The notes beneath the pieces are model-generated. The model saw nothing but the letters and a program-made list of their open reading frames with translations, searched no databases and had not been told where the DNA came from. A stretch of 64,000 bases of DNA from the NCBI RefSeq assembly GCF_000720455.1, contig NZ_JOAK01000001.1, forward strand, positions 558,001-622,000. The letters are read 5' to 3'. Origin of the DNA: Streptomyces virginiae (GTDB lineage Bacteria; Actinomycetota; Actinomycetes; Streptomycetales; Streptomycetaceae). Of the stretch, positions 23,624-33,083 are shown piece by piece. Made by a program: the position numbers and the translations under genes. Numbering within the stretch: position 1 is the stretch's first letter; each line of letters starts with the position of its first letter.

Positions 23624-25264
23624 TCAGAAGCCCCTGGTCCGCTTCGCCGCCCTGCGCTTGGCGGCGCTCGCGGCCCCCGGGATGCGCATGAACAGCCGTG
23701 AGGCCTCCGAGCCCAGGTTGACCCCGATGGCGATGGCCAGCGCGATGGCGGCGGCGTTCACCAGCGAGCCCAGGCCCTCGTTCAGCCGGTTCTCGGCGAT
23801 CAGCAGCAGCCCGTAGTAGGTCGCCGAGCCGGGCAGCAGCGGGCCGATGGCGGCCGTCACGTACGGCAGGGCGGAGGCGAAGCGGTAGCGGGAGAAGAGC
23901 TGTCCGAAGAGGCCCACCAGCCCGGCCGCGACGCACGTGGACGGCACGGGCGGGATCCCGCCCGCGTAGTGCATCGCCCCGAAGGTCACCCACGCCACGG
24001 CGCCGTTGAGGGTCACGATCCACACCGTGGAGCGTTCCTGCTGGAGCAGGATCGCGAAGGTGAAGACCAGCACCATGGAGGCCGCGATCTGGATCAGCGG
24101 CCGCTGCTGGATCTGGAGCACCTCTTCCGGCCGCGGCGAGGCGTCGAACTGCAGCCCGACGTAGAGCACCACCAGGACGCCCATGATGATGCCGATGAAG
24201 AGGTACATGACTTCCAGGAGCCGGGCCGACGCGGTGATGTAGTAGCCGGTCAGACCGTCCTGTACGGCCGCGACCAGGGCCCGTCCCGGCAGGAGCGCGA
24301 ACAGCCCGCCGGTGATCACCGCGGAGGCCTTGACGTCGATCCCCGTCATGTTCAGCGCCACCCCGATGGCGGCGGGCGGCATCGCGGCCATCACGAACTG
24401 GTAGAACTCGGGCAGCCCGCGCCCGGCGCACAGCCAGGCCAGCCGGTCACCGAGGACGGCTCCGATCGCGGCGGCGAAGAAGACGAGGACACCACCGCCG
24501 ACGAGGGTGGAGGCGGCCCCGGCCAGCAGCCCGGCGGAGGCGGTGAGCATCCAGCCCGGGTACGGGTGCCGGTTGCGGCGGATCTCGGCGAGGCGGCGGT
24601 AGGCCTCCTCCAGCGACACGTCGATCTCGTGCGCGCTGATGTCGTCCACGAGGCGGAACACCGCCGCCAGCCGGTTGTAGTCGGTGCCCCTGCGGCGCAC
24701 GGTCCGGTTGGCCGACACCGGGTCGCCCACGAGCGAGGGGTGGTGGGTGATCGACAGCATGGTGAAGGTGACGGTCGGCTCGCAGCGGTCCAGGCCGTAG
24801 GAGCGGGCCACCGCGAACATCGCGGCCTCCACGTCCTCGGCGCCCTCGCCGCCGGCCAGCAGCAGCTCGCCGATGCGCAGGGTCAGGTCGAGCACACGGC
24901 CCACGGCGGGGCCGGCCTCGCTCTGCCGCTGGACCAGCTCCGGTACGGGCCGGATGTCGACCGGCATGCGCAGCATCGTGCGCATGCGGTCCTGCCAGGG
25001 CGATTCCTTCATCCGCGCGACGGGGAAGCCCTGGCCCGGGGTGTAGGCGGGCGGGGAATGCGCGGCCCGGTAGGTGGCGGGGGCGGCGAAGGCCGATCCG
25101 CCGGGCTCCGGCTGCACCGGCTCGGCGCCCGCCGGAAGAGCGAATTCCGAGGTGGGCTGGTCCTCCTCCGAGGATTCCGGCTCGACCCCCGGCGGCGGCG
25201 TGAAGGCGCTGTGCGCCTCGTCGGACAGGGGCTTCCTGTCTTCTGCCCCGTCGGCCTGCGCCAC
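23624..25264 (-). CDS. ThrE-family threonine/serine exporter
   Basis: 546 aa. The N-terminal 90 residues are disordered and acidic/Pro-rich. The ThrE/DUF1212 domain follows (LDLTLRIGELLLAGGEGAEDVEAAM, near 140-165), then about ten membrane helices including the second ThrE_2 module. Family members such as Corynebacterium ThrE export threonine and serine using the proton gradient. GTG start at 25264 with GGAGGA 4 nt upstream. It stands alone between the dedA terminator and the pyrophosphatase terminator. Length and domain order are normal. Confidence 0.87.
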   Translation of the reverse strand: MAQADGAEDRKPLSDEAHSAFTPPPGVEPESSEEDQPTSEFALPAGAEPVQPEPGGSAFAAPATYRAAHSPPAYTPGQGFPVARMKESPWQDRMRTMLRMPVDIRPVPELVQRQSEAGPAVGRVLDLTLRIGELLLAGGEGAEDVEAAMFAVARSYGLDRCEPTVTFTMLSITHHPSLVGDPVSANRTVRRRGTDYNRLAAVFRLVDDISAHEIDVSLEEAYRRLAEIRRNRHPYPGWMLTASAGLLAGAASTLVGGGVLVFFAAAIGAVLGDRLAWLCAGRGLPEFYQFVMAAMPPAAIGVALNMTGIDVKASAVITGGLFALLPGRALVAAVQDGLTGYYITASARLLEVMYLFIGIIMGVLVVLYVGLQFDASPRPEEVLQIQQRPLIQIAASMVLVFTFAILLQQERSTVWIVTLNGAVAWVTFGAMHYAGGIPPVPSTCVAAGLVGLFGQLFSRYRFASALPYVTAAIGPLLPGSATYYGLLLIAENRLNEGLGSLVNAAAIALAIAIGVNLGSEASRLFMRIPGAASAAKRRAAKRTRGF

Positions 25265-25359
25265 GCGTCCTCCAGTCCGTGATCACCCGGAGTATCAGTA
25301 TGCGGAATCGTTTCCTCCCTCCGCATACCCAGCCCGACCGCACCGCCCGGGAACACGAC

Positions 25360-25393
25360 GGCGGGCGGCATCCCCGGAGGGATACCGCCCGCC
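25360..25393 (-). terminator. Terminator downstream of ppa
   Basis: A 15-bp stem with one mismatch (25360-25374 with 25379-25393) and loop CGGA, 57 bp past the ppa stop on the minus strand and before the thrE-like start. Confidence 0.6.
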
Positions 25394-25449
25394 ATGTCAC
25401 AGGGGCGCGGGGGGAGACCCCCGGCCCGTCACCGCCGCCGAGCCCGAGC

Positions 25450-25944
25450 TCAGTGGTGGCCGCCCTGCGCCTCCAGGCGCTTGTACGAGGCCTCGATCTC
25501 GGCCTCGGCCTCGGCGCGGCCGACCCAGTTCGCGCCCTCGACGGACTTGCCCGGCTCCAGGTCCTTGTAGACCTCGAAGAAGTGCTGGATCTCCAGGCGG
25601 TCGAACTCGGACACGTGGTGGATGTCGCGCAGGTGCTCCACGCGCGGGTCGGAGGCCGGCACGCACAGCAGCTTGTCGTCGCCGCCCGCCTCGTCCGTCA
25701 TGCGGAACATGCCGATGGCGCGGCACTTGATCAGGCAGCCCGGGAAGGTCGGCTCGTCAAGGATGACCAGCGCGTCCAGCGGGTCGCCGTCCTCGCCGAG
25801 GGTGTTCTCGACGAAGCCGTAGTCGGCCGGGTAGCTGGTCGAGGTGAAGAGGCGACGGTCCAGACGGATCCGGCCGGTCTCGTGGTCCACCTCGTACTTG
25901 TTCCGCGAACCCTTGGGGATCTCGATGGTGACGTCGAACTCCAC
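25450..25944 (-). CDS. ppa: Inorganic pyrophosphatase (family I)
   Basis: 164 aa. Hydrolyses pyrophosphate to phosphate and pulls biosynthetic reactions forward; cytoplasmic. The family I active-site set is intact: [16 protein letters not shown], the signature [10 protein letters not shown] (Asp metal ligands) and KDLEPGK. A GTG at 25944 is chosen (protein begins [12 protein letters not shown]) because GGAGGAG sits 6-7 nt before it and the family starts here; upstream ATGs would add residues not found in homologues. Divergent from dacB with 163 bp between starts. Confidence 0.95.
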   Translation of the reverse strand: MEFDVTIEIPKGSRNKYEVDHETGRIRLDRRLFTSTSYPADYGFVENTLGEDGDPLDALVILDEPTFPGCLIKCRAIGMFRMTDEAGGDDKLLCVPASDPRVEHLRDIHHVSEFDRLEIQHFFEVYKDLEPGKSVEGANWVGRAEAEAEIEASYKRLEAQGGHH

Positions 25945-26107
25945 GTCCTGCTCCTCCATGATCAGCTTCATTGCTTCGAGACGGCATTGATTCAACTGCG
26001 TGCGCGTCCGGCCCAGCCCTGTCGGGTGGGGTGCCATGCTCGCGGCAAGACGCAGTGGTTAAGTGTCCCTCACGCATATGTGTGATCGCGAAAGGGGCTG
26101 GTCCGAG

Positions 26108-27550
26108 GTGCCATTGGTCAAGACGTGGCAGCTCACCGCGGGTGCGGCCGTCGCCGGCCTCGCCCTGTCGGTGGCAGCGGTGGCCGCCGCCGGTCCGTGG
26201 GACTCCGGCCAGCGTAAGGCCGAGCGGGACGCAGCCGCCTCCTGGGGCCTTACGGGTGGCGCAGATCACGGTGGCACGGCCCGCGCCGGCTCCCTCCCGC
26301 AGGCCGCGCCCAGCGCCCCGGGAGTCCTGGGAGCCGTCGGCCCCGGCGTCCCGCGGGGGCAGGCCGCCGCCGCCGGACCCGCCGACGGGCTCGCCGCCCG
26401 GCTGCGGCCGCTGCTGGCCGACCCGGCGCTCGGCACCGTCCGTACCGCCTCCGTCGTGGACACCGCCACCGGACAGGTGCTGTACGACTCCGGCGCGCGC
26501 GAGGCGATGACCCCCGCCTCCACCGTCAAGATCGCCACCGCGGCGGCCGTGCTGGCCGCGCTCGGCCCCGAGCACCGGATCCGCACGACCGTCGTGCCCG
26601 GCGCCACCCCCGGACAGGTCGTCCTGGTCGGCGGCGGCGACCCCTCCCTCACCGCGAAGAAGAAGAGCCCCGCCGGATCGGGCGGCAGCCTCGTCGCCCT
26701 GGCCGCGGACGCCGCCCAGGCCCTCAAGGCCGCCGGCACCGACACCGTCACCCTCGGGTACGACGACAGCCTCTACACCGGCCCCGTCCGGCACCCGATC
26801 GGCGTCAATCCCAACATCGCCCCCGTGACCGCCCTGGCGGCCGACGAGGGCCGCCCCGACGACTCCACCTCCGGGCCCGTGGACCGCACCGACGACCCCG
26901 CCGGGGCCGCCGCCCGCGCCTTCCGCACCCTGCTGGCGGAACGCGGCGTCAAGGTCACTGCGGAGCCGGTCCGGGCCAAGGCCGCCGCCGGCGCCCAGCC
27001 GCTGGCCGTCACCCAGTCCACCCCGGTGGCCGGGCTCGTCGAACGGATGCTGACCAACAGCGACAACGACATCGCCGAGGCCCTCGCCCGCCAGACCGCC
27101 CTCGCCTCCGGACAGCCCGCCAGCTTCGAAGGCGCCGAGAAGGCCGTCACCGCCCGGCTCGCCGGCCTCGGCGTCGACATGACCGGCTCCCGCTTCGCCG
27201 ACGGCAGCGGCCTGAACCGCGCCGACAAGGTCAGCGCCGGCCTGCTGACCGGCCTGCTCGCCAAGGCCGCCGACCCCCAGCACCCCGAGCTGCGGCCCGT
27301 CCTCACGGGCCTCCCGGTCGCCGGCTTCACCGGCACCCTGCGCGCCCGCAACGCCGGCACCTCGCCGGCCGCCGGCCTGGTCCGCGCCAAGACGGGCACC
27401 CTCACCGGAGTGAACTCCCTGTCCGGCACCGTCGTCGACTCCACGGGCAGGCTCCTCGCCTTCGCCTTCCTCACGGCGAACAGCCCCGGCCCCGAGGGCG
27501 CCGAGAAGGGCCTCGACAAGCTGGCCGCGGCCGTCGCGGCCGCTCCGTAG
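26108..27550 (+). CDS. dacB: D-alanyl-D-alanine carboxypeptidase/endopeptidase (PBP4, DacB type)
   Basis: 480 aa. An N-terminal hydrophobic signal/anchor (about 7-28) is followed by a peptidase S13 domain. Catalytic motifs: S138-T-V-K141, S318-D-N320 and K428-T-G430. It trims peptidoglycan stem peptides and cross-bridges outside the membrane. GTG at 26108 with AAAGGGG about 10 nt upstream. Gene order ppa, dacB, metalloprotease, tilS, hpt, ftsH is the conserved actinobacterial arrangement. The metalloprotease gene starts 38 bp downstream, so an operon is likely. Confidence 0.92.
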   Translation: MPLVKTWQLTAGAAVAGLALSVAAVAAAGPWDSGQRKAERDAAASWGLTGGADHGGTARAGSLPQAAPSAPGVLGAVGPGVPRGQAAAAGPADGLAARLRPLLADPALGTVRTASVVDTATGQVLYDSGAREAMTPASTVKIATAAAVLAALGPEHRIRTTVVPGATPGQVVLVGGGDPSLTAKKKSPAGSGGSLVALAADAAQALKAAGTDTVTLGYDDSLYTGPVRHPIGVNPNIAPVTALAADEGRPDDSTSGPVDRTDDPAGAAARAFRTLLAERGVKVTAEPVRAKAAAGAQPLAVTQSTPVAGLVERMLTNSDNDIAEALARQTALASGQPASFEGAEKAVTARLAGLGVDMTGSRFADGSGLNRADKVSAGLLTGLLAKAADPQHPELRPVLTGLPVAGFTGTLRARNAGTSPAAGLVRAKTGTLTGVNSLSGTVVDSTGRLLAFAFLTANSPGPEGAEKGLDKLAAAVAAAP

Positions 27551-27588
27551 GGGGTCCGCAGGAGGGCTCGCCCACGTACGGTTGACGC

Positions 27589-28740
27589 ATGACGAGCATC
27601 AGTGGTGCGGAGATGGTCGACTGGAACCTCGCGGTGGCGACCGCGACCCGGCTGGTGCGACCCGGCCCGGAGGTCACCCGGGACGAGGCGCGGGCCGTCG
27701 TCGCCGAACTGCGCGGGCACGCCAGGACCTCGGAACGGCACGTGCGCGAGTTCACCCGGATGATCCCGGACGGCGCGGCCGTCCCCGACACCCCCGTCCT
27801 GGTCGTCGACCGGGCCGGCTGGGTCAAGGCCAATGTCGCCGGCTTCCGGGAGCTGCTCACGCCGCTCCTGGGCAAGATGCAGGAGCGGCGCGCCGGCGCC
27901 CCCGGCGGAGCGGTACTCGGCGCGGTCGGCGGCAAGGTCACCGGCGTCGAGCTGGGCATGCTGCTGAGCTTCCTGGCCTCCAGGGTCCTGGGGCAGTACG
28001 AGACCTTCGCGCCCGTCTCCCGCGACCTGCCGGCCTCCGCGTCGGGCGGCCGGCTGCTGCTCGTCGCCCCGAACATCGTCCACGTCGAGCGCGAGCTGGA
28101 AGTGGCCCCGCACGACTTCCGGCTGTGGGTCTGCCTGCACGAGGAGACGCACCGTACCCAGTTCACGGCCGTCCCGTGGCTGCGCGCCCACCTCGAAGGC
28201 GAAATCCAGACGTTTCTCGGTGCCACCGAAGTCGACCCGATGACGATCCTGGAGCGCATCCGGGAGGCCGCCCAGTCCTTCGCCGGCGCCCGCCCGGACG
28301 CCGAGAACGCAGACGAGGGCCGCTCCCTCGTCGAGCTCGTGCAGACCCCCGAGCAGCGCGAGATCCTGGCCCGCCTCACCGCCGTGATGTCCCTGCTGGA
28401 GGGACACGCCGACTTCGTCATGGACGGCGTCGGCCCCCAGGTGGTGCCCTCGGTCGCCGAGATCCGCGAGAAGTTCCAGCAGCGCCGCGCCAGCGGGGCG
28501 GGCCGCCTCGACGCCGCCCTGCGCAAACTGCTCGGCCTCGACGCCAAGCTGCGCCAGTACCGCGACGGCGAGCGCTTCGTGCGCGCCGTCGTCGGCCAGG
28601 TCGGCATGGAGGGCTTCAACCGGGTCTGGACCTCCCCGAACACCCTGCCCACCAAGGCGGAGATCGACCGGCCCGCGGACTGGGTGGCCCGGGTCCACGG
28701 CAAGGGGAGCGAGGGGGGCGGAGAGGACCGGGAGGGGTGA
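27589..28740 (+). CDS. Zinc-dependent metalloprotease of the F420-biosynthesis-associated family
   Basis: 383 aa. Zincin motif H184-E-E-T-H188 in LHEETHRTQF, with a later Glu-rich stretch (LLEGHADFVMDGVG) likely to supply the third ligand. Actinobacterial members are annotated as coenzyme F420 biosynthesis-associated by phylogenetic profile, but no F420 gene is near and the substrate is unknown. No signal peptide is seen, so it is probably cytoplasmic. GCAGGAGGG lies upstream of the ATG at a rather long distance. It follows dacB by 38 bp. Confidence 0.85.
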   Translation: MTSISGAEMVDWNLAVATATRLVRPGPEVTRDEARAVVAELRGHARTSERHVREFTRMIPDGAAVPDTPVLVVDRAGWVKANVAGFRELLTPLLGKMQERRAGAPGGAVLGAVGGKVTGVELGMLLSFLASRVLGQYETFAPVSRDLPASASGGRLLLVAPNIVHVERELEVAPHDFRLWVCLHEETHRTQFTAVPWLRAHLEGEIQTFLGATEVDPMTILERIREAAQSFAGARPDAENADEGRSLVELVQTPEQREILARLTAVMSLLEGHADFVMDGVGPQVVPSVAEIREKFQQRRASGAGRLDAALRKLLGLDAKLRQYRDGERFVRAVVGQVGMEGFNRVWTSPNTLPTKAEIDRPADWVARVHGKGSEGGGEDREG

Positions 28741-29050
28741 CCTCCGGGAGCACGGGGCTGCCCCGCACCGCCGGGGCGGCCCCACAGCGCCCCGCCGCTT
28801 CCCTCGCGTTCACCCGCGCCACACGTGACGGAGAGGCCTAAACATGTCTCACTGGGGGAAGCAGCATCACCCGTCCGAGGGACCGTGAGCCGTATAAGGG
28901 CGTGCGATGCTCGGGGAACGGCTCGGTTCTGTCACCATCGACGCACTCTGAGTGACATCCTCCCGTTCCGCGGGGGCAGCCGGGCAAGCACCCCCAGCAC
29001 ACCACCCCGAAGCCTCCGAGGCATCCGAACTCCATCGAAGGGCACCGGAC
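28741..29050. other. Leader region upstream of tilS
   Basis: 310 bp between the metalloprotease and tilS. The left 60 bp are G/C repeats that could form terminator-like stems. The middle holds a candidate 14-codon ORF with a good ribosome site (28844-28888). The remainder, 28889-29050, shows no recognisable element. Confidence 0.5.
28844..28888 (+). CDS. Candidate 14-residue leader ORF upstream of tilS
   Basis: ATG to TGA encodes MSHWGKQHHPSEGP. GGAGAGG lies 7 nt before the ATG, a better ribosome site than that of tilS itself. It may be a regulatory leader peptide or chance; nothing shows it is translated. The tilS start is 162 bp downstream. Confidence 0.3.
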   Translation: MSHWGKQHHPSEGP

Positions 29051-30121
29051 ATGGGTCCCCATCCTGCGGTCGCGGCGATACGCCTGGCGGTCCGCCGCGT
29101 ACTCCACGACGTCCTCACCGAGCTCACCGACCGCCCCCGGACCCCGTCCGGAGCCTTCCCCTGCGCCGACCCTCGCACCGGCGCGGGCACCCCGCCACTC
29201 GTGCTCGTCGCCTGCTCCGGCGGCGCCGACTCCATGGCCCTCGCCTCGGCCCTCGCCTTCGAGGCCCCCAAACTCGGCATCCGGGCCGGCGGCATCACCG
29301 TCGACCACGGACTGCAGGACGGCTCCGACCAGCGCGCCGCCGAGGTCGTCATCCGCATGACCGCGCTCGGCCTCGACCCGGTGGAGTCCGTCGCCGTGCG
29401 TGTCGGCCGTGACGGCGGCCCCGAGGCCGCCGCCCGCGATGCCCGCTACGGCGCCCTGGACGAGGCCGCCGACCGCCTCGGCGCCGCCGCCGTGCTGCTC
29501 GGCCACACCCGGGACGATCAAGCGGAAACCGTCCTGCTGGGCCTCGCCCGCGGATCCGGCATCCGCTCGCTCTCCGGCATGCCGGAGGTCTCGGGGGGCC
29601 CCGGCCGCCCCGGCCGCGGCCACCGCTACCGCCGCCCCTTCCTCCAGGTCGACCGGCAGACCGCCCGCAAAGCCTGCATGGTCCAGTCCCTGGCCGTCTG
29701 GGACGACCCGCACAACATGGACCCGGCCTACACCCGCTCCCGCCTGCGCCACGAGGGACTGCCCGCCCTGGAGAAGGCCCTCGGGAAGGGCGTCGTCGAG
29801 GCCCTCGCCCGCACCGCCCAGCTCTCGCGCGACGACGCCGACGCCCTGGACGCCTGGGCCGCCGAGGCCGAGGGCGGCGTACGGGACGAGGACGGCCGCC
29901 TGGAGTGCGCCAAGCTGTACGCCCTGCCCCCGGCCGTCCGCCGCCGGGTGCTGCGCAGGGCCGTCGTCGCCGCCGGCTCTCCCGCGGGCTCCCTCTTCGC
30001 CCGCCACATCGAGGAAGTCGACCGCCTCATCACCGGATGGCGCGGCCAGGGCGCCATCAACCTGCCCGGCCGGGTGGAGGCCCAGCGGCAGGGTGGCAGA
30101 CTTGTCATCCGGCAGGGCTGA
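29051..30121 (+). CDS. tilS: tRNA(Ile)-lysidine synthetase
   Basis: 356 aa. ATP-dependent attachment of lysine to C34 of the AUA-reading tRNA(Ile), an essential decoding modification. The N-terminal PP-loop motif SGGADS is at 56-61, followed by VDHGLQ and [21 protein letters not shown]. The C-terminal substrate-binding part is short, as in other actinobacteria. ATG at 29051; no strong Shine-Dalgarno sequence is visible. hpt starts 65 bp downstream, giving the widespread tilS-hpt-ftsH order. Confidence 0.93.
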   Translation: MGPHPAVAAIRLAVRRVLHDVLTELTDRPRTPSGAFPCADPRTGAGTPPLVLVACSGGADSMALASALAFEAPKLGIRAGGITVDHGLQDGSDQRAAEVVIRMTALGLDPVESVAVRVGRDGGPEAAARDARYGALDEAADRLGAAAVLLGHTRDDQAETVLLGLARGSGIRSLSGMPEVSGGPGRPGRGHRYRRPFLQVDRQTARKACMVQSLAVWDDPHNMDPAYTRSRLRHEGLPALEKALGKGVVEALARTAQLSRDDADALDAWAAEAEGGVRDEDGRLECAKLYALPPAVRRRVLRRAVVAAGSPAGSLFARHIEEVDRLITGWRGQGAINLPGRVEAQRQGGRLVIRQG

Positions 30122-30186
30122 TTGGTGCTGAAACACGGCTGAGTCCTCCGGGGGACACCCCGGAGCCCCGGCCGACAACGAAAGTG

Positions 30187-30747
30187 ATGCGGGTGGACGA
30201 GAAGGACATGGGCAACGACCTCCAGTCGGTGCTCATCACCAAGGAAGAGATCGACGCGAAGCTGGCCGAGCTGGCCGCGAAGATCGACGCGGAGTACGCG
30301 GGCAAGGACCTGCTCATCGTCGGCGTGCTCAAGGGCGCCGTCATGGTGATGGCGGACCTGGCGCGCGCCTTGTCCACCCCGCTCACCATGGACTGGATGG
30401 CGGTGTCCTCGTACGGCGCCGGGACCCAGTCCTCCGGTGTGGTGCGGATCCTCAAGGACCTGGACACCGACATCAAGGACAAGCACGTCCTGATCGTCGA
30501 GGACATCATCGACTCCGGTCTGACGCTGTCCTGGCTGCTGTCGAACCTCGGCTCCCGCCAGCCGGCCTCCCTGGAGGTCGTCACGCTGCTGCGCAAGCCC
30601 GAGGCCGCGAAGGTCGCGATCGACGTGAAGTGGGTCGGCTTCGACATCCCCAACGAGTTCGTCGTGGGCTACGGCCTCGACTACGCCGAGAAGTACCGCA
30701 ACCTGCCGTTCGTCGGCACGCTCGCCCCGCACGTCTACGGCGGCTGA
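30187..30747 (+). CDS. hpt: Hypoxanthine phosphoribosyltransferase
   Basis: 186 aa. Salvages hypoxanthine and guanine to IMP and GMP with PRPP. The PRPP-binding signature [14 protein letters not shown] is at 101-114; the flexible-loop region ([11 protein letters not shown]) and the base-contacting [19 protein letters not shown] are present. Start choice is uncertain: tandem GTG-ATG at 30184/30187 and an ATG at 30208 are all in frame, and the last gives the shortest family-like N-terminus. It sits between tilS and ftsH. Confidence 0.94.
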   Translation: MRVDEKDMGNDLQSVLITKEEIDAKLAELAAKIDAEYAGKDLLIVGVLKGAVMVMADLARALSTPLTMDWMAVSSYGAGTQSSGVVRILKDLDTDIKDKHVLIVEDIIDSGLTLSWLLSNLGSRQPASLEVVTLLRKPEAAKVAIDVKWVGFDIPNEFVVGYGLDYAEKYRNLPFVGTLAPHVYGG

Positions 30748-30767
30748 TCCCGCCCCGCCCCCGGGAA

Positions 30768-30786
30768 TCCCCGGCGCAGCCGGGGA
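30768..30786 (+). terminator. Weak hairpin after hpt
   Basis: TCCCCGGC/GCCGGGGA stem (30768-30775, 30779-30786) with loop GCA, 20 bp past the hpt stop, no T-run. It may only partly terminate hpt transcription. Confidence 0.4.
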
Positions 30787-30829
30787 ACCTGGGGGCGATT
30801 CCCGCCGTTGGAGCAGGGGAAGGCGGGTC

Positions 30830-30859
30830 TGTCACCCGTCCCACGGGCCGCGGGTGACA
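30830..30859. promoter_or_regulatory. Inverted repeat upstream of ftsH
   Basis: TGTCACCCG (30830-30838) and CGGGTGACA (30851-30859) form a 9-bp inverted repeat spaced by 12 bp, 91 bp before the ftsH ATG. It could be an operator or a hairpin; no known consensus is recognised. Confidence 0.4.
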
Positions 30860-30918
30860 ATTCAGGGGTACATTCCGAAGAACAGTCTTTACTCACACAG
30901 CAGCATTTACCTACGGGC

Positions 30919-30953
30919 AGGAGGGACGGGGCGCCTGGCGCCCCGTATGGATG
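30919..30953 (+). promoter_or_regulatory. ftsH ribosome site separated from ATG by a perfect hairpin
   Basis: AGGAGGG (30919-30925) lies 25 nt before the ATG at 30951, too far for direct use. A 21-bp perfect palindrome (30926-30946; 10-bp arms around one T) fills the gap, leaving 4 nt. Folding would bring the ribosome site to a normal working distance. An out-of-frame ATG at 30947 lies between hairpin and start. Confidence 0.6.
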
Positions 30954-32978
30954 GACGTGAAGCGATACTTCCGTGGGCCGGTCATGTGGATCGTGCTGGC
31001 CGTCCTCGCCGTGGTCGTGTTGATGAATGTCGTCGGCTCCGGCGGCGGCTACAAGTCGGTGGACACCAGCGAGGTCATCAAGGCGATCAACACTGGCCAG
31101 GTGGAGACAGCCAAGCTGACCACCGGCGACAGCCAGATGATCAAGATTGAGCTCAAGCAAGGCGAGAAGCTCGGCAAGCACGACGGCACCAAGTTCCAGG
31201 CCAACTACATCGGGGATCAGGGCGTCCAGCTCGCCCAGAGCCTCCAGACCAAGTACGACGCCGGTCAGATCCCGGACGGATACTCCGTCACCCCGGACAA
31301 GACCAGCCCGTTCCTGAGCGTGCTGCTCTCGCTCCTGCCCTTCGTCCTCATCGTGGTCGTCTTCCTGTTCCTGATGAACCAGATGCAGGGCGGCGGCTCC
31401 CGGGTCATGAACTTCGGGAAGTCCAAGGCCAAGCTCATCACCAAGGACACCCCGAAGACGACGTTCGCCGACGTCGCGGGCTCGGACGAGGCCGTCGAGG
31501 AACTCCACGAGATCAAGGAGTTCCTCCAGGAGCCGGCGAAGTTCCAGGCGGTCGGCGCCAAGATCCCCAAGGGCGTGCTGCTCTACGGCCCGCCCGGCAC
31601 CGGAAAGACCCTGCTGGCGCGCGCCGTCGCGGGCGAGGCCGGTGTTCCCTTCTACTCGATCTCCGGTTCCGACTTCGTCGAGATGTTCGTCGGTGTCGGT
31701 GCCTCGCGTGTCCGTGACCTGTTCGAGCAGGCCAAGGCCAACGCGCCGGCGATCGTCTTCGTCGACGAGATCGACGCCGTCGGCCGGCACCGCGGTGCGG
31801 GCCTCGGCGGCGGCCACGACGAGCGCGAGCAGACCCTCAACCAGCTGCTCGTCGAGATGGACGGCTTCGACGTGAAGGGCGGCGTCATCCTGATCGCCGC
31901 CACGAACCGCCCCGACATCCTCGACCCGGCGCTGCTGCGCCCGGGCCGCTTCGACCGGCAGATCGCGGTCGACCGTCCCGACATGCAGGGCCGTCTGGAG
32001 ATCCTCAAGGTCCACCAGAAGGGCAAGCCGGTCGCCCCGGACGTCGACCTCAGCGCCGTCGCCCGCCGCACCCCGGGCTTCACCGGTGCCGATCTCTCCA
32101 ACGTCCTCAACGAGGCCGCGCTGCTCACGGCCCGCTCGGACAAGAAGCTGATCGACAACCACATGCTGGACGAGGCCATCGACCGCGTCGTGGCGGGCCC
32201 GCAGAAGCGGACCCGGATCATGTCGGACCGGGAGAAGAAGATCACCGCGTACCACGAGGGCGGACACGCCCTGGTCGCGGCGGCCTCCCCGAACTCCGAC
32301 CCGGTCCACAAGATCACGATCCTGTCCCGCGGCCGGGCCCTGGGTTACACCATGGTCCTGCCCGACGAGGACAAGTACTCGACCACGCGCAACGAGATGC
32401 TCGACCAGCTGGCGTACATGCTGGGCGGGCGCGCGGCCGAGGAGCTGGTCTTCCACGACCCGACCACGGGCGCCGCGAACGACATCGAGAAGGCCACCGC
32501 CACGGCGCGGGCCATGGTCACGCAGTACGGCATGACCGAGCGTCTCGGTGCGATCAAGTTCGGCGGCGACAACACCGAGCCGTTCCTGGGCCGCGAGATG
32601 TCGCACCCGCGGGACTACTCGGAAGAGGTCGCGGCGCTGGTCGACGAAGAGGTCAAGAAGCTCATCGAGACCGCGCACAACGAGGCCTGGGAGATCCTCG
32701 TCGAGAACCGTGACGTCCTCGACAACCTGGTCCTCGCGCTGCTGGAGAAGGAGACGCTGGGCAAGGAGGAGATCGCCGAGATCTTCTCGACCATCGTCAA
32801 GCGTCCGGCCCGCCCCGCGTGGACCGGCTCCTCCCGCCGCACCCCCTCCACCCGCCCGCCGGTGCTCTCCCCCAAGGAGCTGCAGCTGACGAACGCGGCG
32901 AACGGCACGTCGGCCTCCGTCGCGCCGGTCTCCACGGAGAAGGGCATCGAGGTGGCTCCGGAGGACCGCCCGGAGTAA
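30951..32978 (+). CDS. ftsH: ATP-dependent zinc metalloprotease FtsH
   Basis: 675 aa membrane AAA protease that degrades misfolded membrane proteins and short-lived regulators. Membrane helices are near 11-28 and 122-142, with the FtsH extracytoplasmic domain between. Walker A GPPGTGKT is at 213-220, Walker [10 protein letters not shown] near 271, then the second region of homology. The zinc motif is H435-E-G-G-H439. The C-terminal 50 residues are Pro/Ser/Thr-rich and probably disordered. No in-frame start exists just upstream, so the ATG at 30951 stands despite its unusual leader. A strong terminator follows; folE begins 105 bp on. Confidence 0.96.
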   Translation: MDVKRYFRGPVMWIVLAVLAVVVLMNVVGSGGGYKSVDTSEVIKAINTGQVETAKLTTGDSQMIKIELKQGEKLGKHDGTKFQANYIGDQGVQLAQSLQTKYDAGQIPDGYSVTPDKTSPFLSVLLSLLPFVLIVVVFLFLMNQMQGGGSRVMNFGKSKAKLITKDTPKTTFADVAGSDEAVEELHEIKEFLQEPAKFQAVGAKIPKGVLLYGPPGTGKTLLARAVAGEAGVPFYSISGSDFVEMFVGVGASRVRDLFEQAKANAPAIVFVDEIDAVGRHRGAGLGGGHDEREQTLNQLLVEMDGFDVKGGVILIAATNRPDILDPALLRPGRFDRQIAVDRPDMQGRLEILKVHQKGKPVAPDVDLSAVARRTPGFTGADLSNVLNEAALLTARSDKKLIDNHMLDEAIDRVVAGPQKRTRIMSDREKKITAYHEGGHALVAAASPNSDPVHKITILSRGRALGYTMVLPDEDKYSTTRNEMLDQLAYMLGGRAAEELVFHDPTTGAANDIEKATATARAMVTQYGMTERLGAIKFGGDNTEPFLGREMSHPRDYSEEVAALVDEEVKKLIETAHNEAWEILVENRDVLDNLVLALLEKETLGKEEIAEIFSTIVKRPARPAWTGSSRRTPSTRPPVLSPKELQLTNAANGTSASVAPVSTEKGIEVAPEDRPE

Positions 32979-33006
32979 GGGCAGGCTCGACCCACCCGGA
33001 ATGGAA

Positions 33007-33042
33007 GCCGCGCCCCCCAGGTTCTAGCCTGGGGGGCGCGGC
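33007..33042 (+). terminator. Terminator of ftsH
   Basis: Perfect 15-bp stem (33007-33021 with 33028-33042) and six-base loop TTCTAG, 28 bp after the ftsH stop. An A/T stretch (cacatttgt) follows. Confidence 0.82.
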
Positions 33043-33083
33043 ACATTTGTACGACCGCGTGTGCGGACAGGAACGAGGAAGAG

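Noticed and set aside
25945..26037. N-terminally extended pyrophosphatase
   Set aside because: The extra residues are unlike the family, and the GGAGGAG ribosome site serves the GTG at 25944.
30854..30874. GTGACA and TACATT as an ftsH promoter
   Set aside because: The spacer is only 9 bp, too short for a working sigma-70-type promoter.
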